This document shows positions 1 through 10,099 of a stretch of 64,000 nt of DNA, piece by piece (position 1 is the stretch's first letter; the number at the start of each line of letters is the position of its first letter). Position numbers and translations under genes: made by a program. Below the pieces are notes generated by a model, which was given only the letters and a program-made list of their open reading frames with translations, was not told where the DNA came from and searched no databases. Source of the DNA: Limnoperna fortunei (taxonomy: Eukaryota; Mollusca; Bivalvia; Mytilida; Modiolidae); the NCBI GenBank assembly GCA_944474755.1, contig OX104112.1:68310433-68374432 (forward strand), read 5' to 3'.

Positions 1-125
1 ACATACATTAGCTATGTCTAATCCAATGAGAGAAATACCAGAAGAGTTGCAGAGAAAATTATCACTACAGCAACCATTGCGGTCTGGTAGGAGGGGGAGT
101 CACTTTCAGGAGAGACAGACTATAG
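1..125 (+). CDS. SIK3: SIK3 coding exon (partial at window edge)
   Basis: The frame starts at base 2 and reads HTLAMSNPMREIPEELQ, then the SLQQPLRSGRRGS block. The donor is G|GTATAT after base 125, leaving one base of a split Ala codon (G+CT) completed at 1151. The ATG at 14 is internal, not a start. The left boundary of the exon is outside the window. Confidence 0.88.
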
Positions 126-3100
126 GTATATATAGATTTCACTTTCATTGTCTGAAAATGTACCTCTTTGTACAAGCCATTATGACTTCTTTCTTTAAAT
201 GGTCTTATCTTAATATTTATGCATGAAACATTCTTTTTATAAGAAATACATCCTGTTCTCAGACATATATATTTTGTCTAATTCTGACAGGTATATTTTG
301 TGAAGCCAGAATACAGATTTGTTTCTACAATCACATTAGATGCATTTCTGTGAGCCATTCCAAAAAATGTATGGGTGAGGGCTGCCATCACCAATCCTAT
401 TTTGGAATGGCTCATAGCAATATCTGATGTGAATGTGAATGCGGAACCAAGTCTGTATTCAGGCTATAACACATTTAGCTTACAGTGATTTTTTTGTAAT
501 TGATCAACAGTCAAATACATCTAAAAAGTATTAAAAGATTGAAACTGCCATAGGGGAGCTAACTCTAATCATATTTGCACACATGTGTGCCACCTGTGGG
601 CAGTAAAACGATTTAAATTGTCAACTGTCCCAAATAAATATAAAATGCTCTGATGTATATTTTAAATATTTCATTCATGTCTTTCCTTTATTTATGAATG
701 TTTTAATGATACAAATATTTAAATTTAATAAAATAAAAAATGTGTAAAATATGTTGTCATTATTTCTCATTAAAATAAAAACTACACTTTTATTCAACAA
801 GTGACATAATAGCACAAACAAAACCAATCATTGCTTCAGTCACTGCTTGAATTTATTAATAAAATATTGTTCTGTGATATTCAATTTTACTACGGGTAAT
901 ATGTATGCTATTTTTTCACAATTGCCAGTATTAAAGAACATGGTAGAAGGTTGTTATTATTAACTCAACATTTTTTTCATTGCAGAATTATTATTCACTC
1001 AACATTTTTTTCATTTCAGAATATAAAGAATAGTGACAAGTTAATTTTGAAAAATACAGTTTGAAAAAATTTAGTTCATTTTGCAATACTAAAATAAATT
1101 TAAGAATATGCATTATATTGGTCAGTTCCTGTTATTTTTCTATTTTACAGCTCCAACTGCATTACGAGAAACAAATTCACTTCATTTACCAAATGAGAGA
1201 TTTTCACCTGTACGACGAGCAAGTGATGGTTTGCCAAATCTCAGCAAATATCAGTCTCATTTAGAAAAAATCTTCAATCAGACTGTTTCTCAACAGCAGT
1301 CGTCCAAAAATAACAGTTCAACTAGTCTTAAACAACTTCAGCATGAGTGCCAAGAATTACAAGTATATATCTTAGTTGGGCTTTGCCTATGACATTATTA
1401 TGTCAATGTTCTATCAGTCTAGTAAATCGAGGTTATAACTACTGTGAAATACTTTTTATTAGTTGGGTATCAATTTTCGTGGTTTTTGTGGAGGCTTCAA
1501 ACCAAGAAATTAAAAATCTAACAAAGAATAAAACACTTCATTAACAGATTGGAATTCTGAAACAATAATCTGAAAAATTCTGAGATTGGTCATTTATATT
1601 TGTATGTAATATATAATTTGTGTTGTTCCATACCTCTTTTTTACCTCAATACTCATTTTAGGTGAGTGAATATTAAAGCAGGTTTCTTGTTCAAATTGGG
1701 TTTATATTAAATGTTGGTATCATTTATTATACCCATCGGTTGAAACGCGGGGGATATATAGTAATGGGGGTGTCTGTCCGTTACACTTTCTCTTATTTGC
1801 AACTCCTCCTACACCACTGAATGGAATTTGATGAAACTTACACAAAATCCTTGTCACATTGTGCCATTGTGCCGGAGATATTTAGCATTTTGATCGGAAT
1901 AATATTTTGGGTTTCCCATAGTAAAACATGGACTTGGTTATTGACCTTAGGAATACCCATCTCTTATGTGCAACTCCTCCTACACAACTGAATAGAATAT
2001 GTCGCAACTTACACAGAATCCTTGTCACATAGTGCCATTGTGCATGAGATATTTAACATTTTGATCGGAATGATATTTGGGGTTTCCCATAGATTAACAT
2101 GGACATTGTCGTTGACATAAGGGGATACCCATCTCTTATGTGCAACTCTTCCTCACTTAATGGAATTTGATGAAACTTAAACAGAATCTTTGTCACATAG
2201 CACCATTGTGCACCTGATATTTAGCATTTTGATCAGAACGATATTTGATTTTTTCCATAGAAAAAAATGGACATTGCTATTCTTTGAGGTGGGGGAGGGA
2301 AGGGGGTTCCCATGTTTTATCTGCAACTCTTCCTACACTGATTAAGTTTCAATGTCAAAGGGGGGGGGGGTATCAATGGGGAGCATTGCTCACAGTTTTT
2401 TTTACTCTAGTTTGTAAAGATTAGGAAGAACCATTGATTTTCCCGTTATGTAGGGGAAATATAAAGTGTTAATTTTCTATGTTAAAAAAGCAGCATAGCA
2501 TAACATGTTGAATTACAGGACATTAAATTACACATTTATAACAGTCAAAACATGTAGTGACAAATTGACTTTTTGGCTCGGATAGCTTTGTTTGATAACA
2601 ATTAGGAAATACACTCAGAGTGGTTTTATTTGAAATTAATCAATTATTACAATATCATGTTTATAATTAGCTTTTGATTTCTGTGTTATTTAGATACAAA
2701 TAATTAACATTCAATAAATTTGTTTCTTTTTTGTGAACTTTCACATTCATGACCACTAATGAACAACTTATTGTACAATTAACCCCATACATAAACAACA
2801 GGACATTATGTAACTGTTGTGTCTGCCTTATAAGATGATATTTATTATAATCAATGCAAAGGATTATGTGTTAATAATTTATTTTTTATCGCTACTTTAG
2901 TTCTTTGAATTTTCGGGAACATCAATCCACTAATGTAAGAACCCATGAACATGTAACTTTTCAACGTACCATGTAATTTGATGCTCACAAAAAAAGTACT
3001 TTCACAGTAAGTGTGTTGAATTTGGGTCACTTGTTTTGATGCTAAAACACAAATTACAAGGTTACTTAAGTTGTTGTACTAGGGTTAAAGCTGAAAAAAT

Positions 3101-6100
3101 TAAAGGTAGACAAAATTATTATATAGAGATGAATCGTTTTGTATAACTAGCTAGGTTTCCTAAATATTCAAAAAAGCTTTATTACATACTCCCTAATGAA
3201 ACATTTCTATATTGAAGTCTTTTGTACCACTTACTTACGGATTACATACATGTATTTAGGTCTTTTGTACCACCCACTTTAGGGATTACATACTTGTATT
3301 TAGGTCTTTTGTACCACCCACTTTAGGGATTACATACTTGTACTGAGGTCTTTTGTACCACCCACTTTAGGGATTACATACTTGTACTGAGGTCTTTTGT
3401 ACCACCCACTTTAGGGATTACATACTTGTACTGAGGTCTTTTGTACCACCCACTTTAGGGATTACATACTTGTACTGAGGTCTTTTGTACCACCATCTTT
3501 AGGGATTACATACTTGTACTGAGGTCTCTTGTACCACCATCTTTAGGGATTACATACTTGTACTGAGGTCTTTTGTACCACCCACTTTAGGGATTACATA
3601 CTTGTACTGAGGTCTTTTGTACCACCCACTTTAGGGATTACATACTTGTACTGAGGTCTTTTGTACCACCATCTTTAGGGATTACATACTTGTACTGAGG
3701 TCTTTTGTACCACCCACTTTAGGGATTACATACTTGTACTGAGGTCTTTTGTACCACCCACTTTAGGGATTACATACTTAACTTGTACTGAGGTCTTTTG
3801 TACCACCATCTTTAGGGATTACATACTTGTACTGAGGTCTCTTGTACCACCATCTTTAGGGATTACATACTTGTACTGAGGTCTCTTGTACCACCATCTT
3901 TAGGGATTACATACTTGTACTGAGGTCTCTTGTACCACCCACTTTAGGGATTACATACTTGTACTGAGGTCTCTTGTACCACCATCTTTAGGGATTACAT
4001 ACTTGTACTGAGGTCTCTTGTACCACCATCTTTAGGGATTACATACTTGTACTGAGGTCTTTTGTACCACCCCATTTAGGGATTACATACTTGTACTGAG
4101 GTCTTTTGTACCACCATCTTTAGGGATTACATACTTGTACTGAGGTCTCTTGTACCACCATCTTTAGGGATTACATACTTGTACTGAGGTCTTTTGTACC
4201 ACCCACTTTAGCGATTACATACTTGTACTGAGGTCTTTTGTACCACCATCTTTAGGGATTACATACTTGTACTGAGGTCTCTTGTACCACCATCTTTAGG
4301 GGTTTATTCATGTACTGAGGTCCTATTGTACTTGTGACTGTAAGGTTGATATATTAAGTCGATAATACATGTATATAAGGTCTTCTTGTTTCACTGACTT
4401 GTCAACGTCCTTATGTACCACTGTATTGTCAAGCCTGTAGGTCCTCTAACCTCTGAATGGTGATATGTTAGGTCTGTAGTACCACTAAATTGAGGTGTTA
4501 TATATTCAGGGCTACATTAGGGGTAATATTTTAAGGTCCTTTTGAACTGCTAACTTTTGGAATGAAGGAAATTAAAAAAAAATAAAACACCAAAGAAACT
4601 TTCACAACTGAAGTCCAATAACTAGCAAACTAGAGACACCAAACCAAACACCAAAAATGAAGCAAGCATCTATAGCAATGGTCCTGACTTTGTATTGCAT
4701 TTCAAAAAAATATGGTGGGTTAAACCAGATTTTATGGCATGCCAACCCCCAGCTCCATTACTGTAGTGTGTGATTTGGTGTGTTGAAAGGTTGGGTGTCA
4801 TACACCACTATACTAAGTGTTAAGGTATTGTGGAGAGGGATTTTTGCGTGAAAAATAAAAACGCTTACCGCGTATGGTTCAGCTTATGCTCCTTTTGTAA
4901 ATCAAGAATACTACTTTTTGAAATCAATAATTATTTCCTTGAGATATTTAGCGTTTTGAAATATGGCAGTTTTTAAATTTTGAAATGGCGATTTTCCATA
5001 CTTAAATTTGACCTTAATTGGAACGGAAGTGTACTTTAGGAACAATCAAGTGTTGTCTACTCGAAATCCTTCTGGTGATGTCGTCTGCAGTTAAGGCGGG
5101 AAAAGTCTCGCGGTTTGTCCGAATACCATTGAACATCACGAAAGCAGACAAACATATGTAAACATCGTAATGTCCCTTTAGAAACAAAAATGGCTGACTT
5201 ATTATGTAAAATTCCTGTCGCAAAAGTCAAGGACGATTTGTAACAACTTGATACCAGAGGCATATTATAAAACATGGACAGGTTATTATATTTACATTTT
5301 TTCTACTGAATTTTCGTAATAAAAAGGTAAAATATAGAATAATGAAAAAATGCAAGCAAACTTATTTTCCCAAGGGGGGTTGGCATTTAGTATAGTCAGT
5401 AATACTTTACATATAAGTTAATACATATTGTAGTAATATATTTTGATCCTTTTGTGCCTTTGACTTACAAACATTAAACATTACAAAAGCTTCCGGTTCA
5501 CTATATTGTTTGTCAAGTTAAGGAACATGTTAGGTTGCTGACGTGTATCATGTATTCATTACTGTTTTACAATAGTTAGCTAATCTATATTTTTAAGAAT
5601 CTCCAATGAAATATGTGTGTAAGACGTAAGAAATGTGTATGTGTAAACTAAGTAATTTTTTTTTAAATTTTATTAAGATATGGTGCATGTAGTTGAAAAT
5701 TTTTAATCAAATATTTATTTATCTCCGCAGTGCATATGAATACATTTAATGACAAGTTATCATAATACATTTTTTAGAATTAAATTATGGTTAAATACTG
5801 ATTTATGTTGTTTTTTCCCCAGAATATTGTAGGTAATCGTGATCCTGGGAAGGAAGCAGAACTTCAGCAACAACACACTCTACACAGACTTCACCACTCC
5901 TTACAGGTATGTAGGGCATTATTGCCTCAAATCAAGGTTGTGGGTGGATGCTTGCATTTGTTAATTATAGATTGGAGTGATGTTTGAGCTCAATAATGTT
6001 CAACTAAAACAATAAATCTCCAATACTGCTAATTTAAAATCTGTTTGTTTGTTTGAACAGGGTTTAAGCAATTTTCATGTATTTCATGGCGTCCATTATT

Positions 6101-9100
6101 TATTAAAGGGAGGAACTGGATTACCAGGTAAAAATCCCCGACCTTCAGCATGAAAACTGGAAATCCTTGTTGATTAAATTTTAAAACTGATACAGTTTTT
6201 TATTCTGATTTTATATTTTTAAAACTCCTATGCCAAAAATTTTCTGATACATTTTTTTTTGATTGGAGGAAACAAGTTAATATGTAATGGCTGATTCTTA
6301 AAATGCCATTTATACATTGATCAATAATCTCAATCATTTACTTCTCATTCATAAGTCATTTTCTTTGTTTATTTGTCATTCATTCATTCATTTTGATATA
6401 ATCATGTACTGGTAAAGACACAATAGAAATAAACAAAAAACAATTAGTTCTTATGGTTCTGAAATTTATAAGCTTGAACTTTTTCATAAAAATGGACTTG
6501 CTAATGTTTTTTTCTGACTTGTAGAATATATGTAGCTAAGGTGTACTAAAATCTGCATCATGTATGTGTTTGGTTAACTGTCTTTCTCTTTATATATTTA
6601 TTTGATTTGAGTTATGCATTATTAGCATTATATTTTGTTTTAAGGATTATGCATCAATCAGCAAAAAGTCTTTTCCTAAGTATTTGTGACGAAGGTTTGT
6701 GTTTTGTCATCTCCCGTCTGATGTATGGCATTCTGTGTCAGGTTTTGAAACAATGAACAATTCTGTATTTTTTAAATGTTTTAAAAAATGCTAAAAAGAA
6801 TATTTGAGATAAATAAAAAGAAATAAAAATATTATTTTTATTTAATGCTTGTTCATATAAGCACACAGATTTATAACAGAATTTATTTAATATAGATAAA
6901 ATTGTTAAATTGGAATATATTTTGAATAAAGCACCATTCATAATTGATGATCTTTGTTGCATTAGAAGGAGAGGAAAATAACTTAATAGATTTGTGGCTG
7001 TGGCTACTTGAAGAAGACATTTTCTTTCTAAATTTTAATTTACATTGTGCATTGTACTCTGAAAATCAAAAAAATTTACCAGAATGCAATACAATAAAAA
7101 AGCTTTTAGCATGGGTCGGTGGGAAGGCATGTTATAAATATTTCACTGCATTCATGTATGGGTATAATTGAAAATTACTCGGAATATATTTTTTCTTCAC
7201 AAAAACTTATTGTGGATATTTGTGCATGTCAGGTTGGTGTTTGGTATGATAATTTTTTCCTGTCTGAAGTGGAATTTAGTCATTTCTAGTTTTTTAACAT
7301 TAGCATCAATTATGTGTAGTTGTGTAAATGGTCTCTGCTGAGGTTTTTTGTTTGATCAGTTATTACGTCCAAGAATGCTTAGTCTCATTTTTTCTCCCCT
7401 CACTTATAAGTCGGGAGCTATAATAATTATTTTTTATCAGCTGTTCTCCCGGTATCTTTCTCCATTTTAATCTTCTTATCATAACCCACTGGGCCCCTTT
7501 CTACCTAAGTTAGTATCTCAGATCACTGGTTTGTCTAGACCAACAGGTAGTTCACTAGACTTTGCTACACATTCACCATGCACATTTTCTTTGGGCTTAG
7601 GAAAGTCAAATAAAATATAAATGTATGTATTTATTTCCATAGTTTCTGTTTTCATCCAAAGCATTTGACTTTGAGTATTTGAATATGAGACTATTTTACT
7701 TAAGAGCAGGAAATAATTACAATTATGAATTTTTCAACTATTGATTTCACGGAATTTCCATTTATAAGCTTTATGGTGATGATGCAAGGTACAAATTGAT
7801 TATGACCTATTTTTATTAGTGCTATTTGGATGGTTTTTTCATTTGAATGTAGATGTTGAGAATTGTCGTATTAATAATTATATCTTATTAATAAATATAA
7901 CATCCTAATAACTTGGCAATTTGGACCAAGTTGCTATTCACAATTTATGCATGTCTAATCAATGGGGCTTTCGGCACAAATAACAGCAAAAAAATGTAAA
8001 ATGTATACAGGAATACAAAGATAACAAAGAATTTAACATTGTAGGCAGAAAAAAGTAAATTGAAATAACAAGTTTAGCAGGAATGGGTAAAATTTATTAA
8101 TTAGAATATGTTACTGTACTAACATTAAAATGCTCTGGGATATCTATGGCATGCCATTAGTTCTTTTTTCTGCATGACATTTTTTCTATTGTATTATTTT
8201 TTGTTTTTGAGTTATCTCCCTTATACCAATAGTTGAGCCATGCTTTGATGTAGACAATTTCATGTCAGCAAAACAATTTAGTTATTTTAATTGTTGACCT
8301 TAATTATAGTTAACTATGTTTTACAGTTTTTATCAAAACACTTTTTTTTGTTTTTGATCTTGTCTTTTGTTATGTCAAAGGCAGTTGTATATAATTTTGG
8401 AAGTTTCTACAACAGAAATAATGGGGGTGATTGATGAAATTAGACCAAAATATTACGATACTTGGCAAAATAATCATTGCCATTAAATTGACATAACAAC
8501 GCCTACTGTTTAATATATATAGAAATTGTTATATCTTGTACATAACAGCTGACATTAGAGTACATATTGTATACAAGTACCAGACATTTTTGGTTTTTGT
8601 TATACATTTATAGGTAGTTACATGTATTCTTAGAAAATTGTGTAGGGTATTTGTCAAAAAAGTATAGAAAAGTGTATTTTAATAACATTTACATATACTA
8701 GTACCATAAGCATTTTTCTGTTTGGAGAATGGAAATAAAGGCTATATATAAAATAGGAAGCAATTTACAAGTAATTATATACTTTTGTCATTTTTGTATA
8801 AATTAAAGGGCATGTAGTATTCTCTGTTGGTTTTTTTTTTTTTAAATTTACAATCATTTCGTTTATCAAGGTACATGTACTTTGATATTTAAAGTATAGC
8901 ATACAGGACATCACATGGTTGTGATCTGTACAATCATTCCATTGGTCATGATATATTAATCAAGTATATTTATATCATTTCAGGGTCCAGCAATTCAGCA
9001 TTCCCCCATTCCCTCACCCCCCTTAGTGCCTGGGTCACCCAGTTTTCAGCGACACAATCAGCCTAGTTTAGAGTTGTATCAACATCTCCAGCGACTCCAT

Positions 9101-10099
9101 CTTCAGAATCCCAATCGTAACAGTCCACCATCAGGGAATCAGAGAACAGACTCTCCCCCGCAGAGTTATAATCATAATCAGCTTTTTCAAGTGTTTCCAC
9201 AATCTCATCAGAGGAGCAGCCCACCTCCCAATTTAGCAAATTTTCAGAATCTTCAGTCAATTAGAGAAGATTCTCAAGATCATGCTGATGAGTCGCCTCG
9301 ATGTGAAAGTGAGGATGAAATGCAAGTTCAAGAAAATATCTGTGATAAAAAACAACAAAAATTTACACAAAAGCCACAGATCAGTATTACTGACACCCAT
9401 GGTCATGTGACCGATGTAGCATCGGATAGCGACCCTTCCATGGAGGACTCTGACACCCAAACTTCACATAACTTGCTAGATCAGTCAACTCCTAGTACAA
9501 CAATCCATAGTTCACAGCCCTACACAACAGCTCAATATAGCATGTCTGGACAAAATGAGCAAAGATCTGATCCTTTGCAAGGGCATTATCAAACATTCCA
9601 ACAATCTTTGGACTGTCGTGTATTTCCTAATATTGTAAATACAAATTTGGCCAGAATCCCTCCTGGCCAGCCGGTGTGGGACAATACTCAATTAGCATAT
9701 CTTCAACAATTACAGCATTCTCCATACATTGATACTAACAACATTGTACAGATTCAAATGAATCAGTTTTACAATGGAGTACATTACCTTCATCATTCTC
9801 AAGCACCAACAGTTAAATCTAACTCGAACATTAACTTGACATCAACGAGGACAGTTGAAGACATTCAGCTTGAAATAAAGAGAATCCTACTGGAACGAGA
9901 ACGAGTGATTGAACGAGAAAGAGAGCGTGTATATCAGTGTTCTGACACTGTGTTTAAAGTTGAAAGCTCAGACGTAGAATTAGAATTAGAAGTTTGTGAA
10001 GGTGTGACATATAATGGACTACAGGTGCGACGAATCTCTGGAGACAAGGGACAATATACCCAACTTTGTCAGGAAATACTCTCCGGTATTAACTTATAA
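1..10099 (+). CDS. SIK3: Salt-inducible kinase 3 (SIK3), C-terminal part; four coding exons, 5' end outside window
   Basis: Coding exons are 1-125, 1151-1362, 5823-5906 and 8984-10099, giving 511 residues before TAA. Junction phases are 1/1, 0/0 and 0/0, each with GT donors and AG acceptors. What identifies it: a first segment starting HTLAM (probably the end of an RRHTL-type PKA site), then SLQQPLRSGRRGSHFQERQ, then RFSPVRRASDG (14-3-3/PKA site), then a Gln-rich stretch with KQLQHECQELQ and the Pro/Ser-rich HLQRLHLQNPNRNSPPS block. All of these recall animal SIK3 rather than SIK1/2. The kinase and UBA domains lie upstream of the window. Family knowledge: SIK3 is a cytoplasmic Ser/Thr kinase activated by LKB1, restrained by PKA and 14-3-3, and acts on CRTC and class IIa HDACs. 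Unusual: the last 82 residues look like a KA1 domain. The gene runs convergently with a SIK2 gene at 24505-39329. Confidence 0.93.
126..1150 (+). other. SIK3 intron
   Basis: A 1.0-kb phase-1 intron, AT-rich, GTATAT to TTTTACAG. It contains an imperfect hairpin at 304-466, listed separately. I see nothing else recognisable. Confidence 0.85.
304..466. repeat. Imperfect inverted repeat (foldback hairpin) in SIK3 intron
   Basis: The left arm (about 304-366) starts AGCCAGAATACAGATTTG and ends GAGCCATTCCAAAA. The right arm (about 399-466) is its approximate reverse complement, starting TTTTGGAATGGCTCAT and ending GTCTGTATTCAGGCT. The loop holds a small nested GGTGA...TCACC pair. Either a decayed foldback MITE or a structured intronic RNA. 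No target duplication was identified. Confidence 0.7.
1151..1362 (+). CDS. SIK3: SIK3 coding exon with RRASDG site
   Basis: 212 bp; enters in phase 1 and leaves in phase 0. It encodes PTALRETNSLHLPNERFSP, then VRRASDGLPNL and a helical Gln-rich stretch ending KQLQHECQELQ. RRAS is a PKA-type site and the 14-3-3-binding serine of SIKs. The acceptor is TTTTACAG|CT and the donor CAA|GTATAT. Confidence 0.92.
1735..2400 (+). repeat. Degenerate tandem repeat, about 190-bp unit, three copies
   Basis: Three consecutive segments share CTCTTATGTGCAACTCCTCC, then GAATGGAATTTGATGAAAC, CCTTGTCACAT, GCCATTGTGC and GATATTTAGCATTTTGATC. Units begin near 1783, 1961 and 2130. The left edge has a GTCTGTCCGTTACAC stretch and the right edge a G-run near 2360. 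It looks like an internally repeated transposon remnant. Confidence 0.7.
3181..4330 (+). repeat. 44-bp minisatellite, about 25 copies, in SIK3 intron
   Basis: The unit is 44 bp: GGGATTACATACTTGTACTG, then AGGTCTTTTGTACCACC, then CACTTTA. Two positions vary in linked fashion: CCCACTTTAG versus CCATCTTTAG, and TCTTTTG versus TCTCTTG. The first three units (3181-3320) and the last are diverged; the middle is almost uniform, as in unequal-crossover arrays. One unit near 3780 has a small insertion. Decayed unit-like sequence continues to about 4530. Confidence 0.97.
4672..4770 (+). repeat. Dispersed repeat copy, related to 61800-61880
   Basis: Shares CTGACTT...ATTGCATTTCAAAA, ATGGTGGGTTAA and TTTTATGGCATGCCAAC with the copy at 61800-61880 in the same orientation. 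From memory, similar GTGCTGACTTGG...GGGTTAAAC strings are common in mussel genomic DNA. Confidence 0.6.
4838..5395 (+). repeat. Dispersed repeat, about 560 bp, copy 1 (pairs with 38190-38755)
   Basis: Aligns by eye with 38190-38755 in the same orientation. Landmarks: GCTTACCGCGT, CTTATGCTCCTTTTGTAAAT, ATGTCGTCTGCAGTTAAGGC, GTCTCGCGGTTTGTCCGAAT, and a shared end ATGCAAGCAAA...CATTTAGTATA. No protein is evident. Unclassified interspersed element; one copy sits in an intron of each SIK gene. Confidence 0.85.
5823..5906 (+). CDS. SIK3: SIK3 coding exon, 28 codons
   Basis: 84 bp, phase 0 at both ends, encoding NIVGNRDPGKEAEL, then QQQHTLHRLHHSLQ. The acceptor is TTTTCCCCAG|AAT and the donor CAG|GTATGT. 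It continues the Gln/His-rich helix that follows the RRASDG region in SIK3. Confidence 0.88.
5907..8983 (+). other. SIK3 intron
   Basis: A 3.1-kb phase-0 intron, GTATGT to TCATTTCAG. It holds a short SINE fragment at 6122-6178 and a (CATT)n run near 6385. Otherwise AT-rich sequence with nothing recognisable. Confidence 0.85.
6122..6178 (-). mobile_element. Short internal fragment of the tRNA-derived SINE family
   Basis: AAATCCCCGACC...GCATGAAAACTGG...AATCCTTGTTGATTAA is the reverse complement of the SINE body seen at 41074-41344 and 62999-63263. Only about 55 bp remain. Confidence 0.6.
8984..10099 (+). CDS. SIK3: SIK3 last coding exon with Pro/Ser-rich linker and KA1-like C-terminus
   Basis: The acceptor is TCATTTCAG|GGT; 371 residues then TAA. 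It begins GPAIQHSPIPSPPLVPGSPS, runs through HLQRLHLQNPNRNSPPS and a long Gln/Ser/Asn-rich disordered linker, then acidic stretches. From 9851 to 10096 an 82-residue ordered block reads EDIQLEIKRILLERER, then ELELEVCEGVTYNGLQVRR and ISGDKGQYTQLCQEILSGIN. The NGLQVRRISG core matches the [10 protein letters not shown] core of MARK KA1 domains. The internal GTG at 9026 is not a start. Confidence 0.92.
   Translation, partial: GPAIQHSPIPSPPLVPGSPSFQRHNQPSLELYQHLQRLHLQNPNRNSPPSGNQRTDSPPQSYNHNQLFQVFPQSHQRSSPPPNLANFQNLQSIREDSQDHADESPRCESEDEMQVQENICDKKQQKFTQKPQISITDTHGHVTDVASDSDPSMEDSDTQTSHNLLDQSTPSTTIHSSQPYTTAQYSMSGQNEQRSDPLQGHYQTFQQSLDCRVFPNIVNTNLARIPPGQPVWDNTQLAYLQQLQHSPYIDTNNIVQIQMNQFYNGVHYLHHSQAPTVKSNSNINLTSTRTVEDIQLEIKRILLERERVIERERERVYQCSDTVFKVESSDVELELEVCEGVTYNGLQVRRISGDKGQYTQLCQEILSGINL

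Larger units (their letters stand above)
1363..5822 (+). other. SIK3 intron rich in repeats
   Basis: A 4.5-kb phase-0 intron, GTATAT to TTCCCCAG. It carries a diverged repeat of about 190 bp (1735-2400), a 44-bp minisatellite (3181-4330), a mussel-type dispersed repeat (about 4672-4770) and a repeat of about 560 bp (4838-5395). The stretches 2400-3180 and 5396-5822 show nothing recognisable. Confidence 0.85.

Noticed and set aside
3181..4330. CRISPR-like regular array
   Set aside because: Units are directly contiguous 44-bp tandem copies with no unique spacers, in a eukaryotic intron.
6061..6127. Possible extra SIK3 exon between GAACAG| and |GTAAAA
   Set aside because: 67 bp would shift the frame into the last exon and stop it early, and the donor lies at the edge of a SINE fragment. 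A rare poison exon cannot be excluded.
9063..9460. - strand frames opposite SIK3 exon 4
   Set aside because: Shadow frames of the well-supported SIK3 coding exon.
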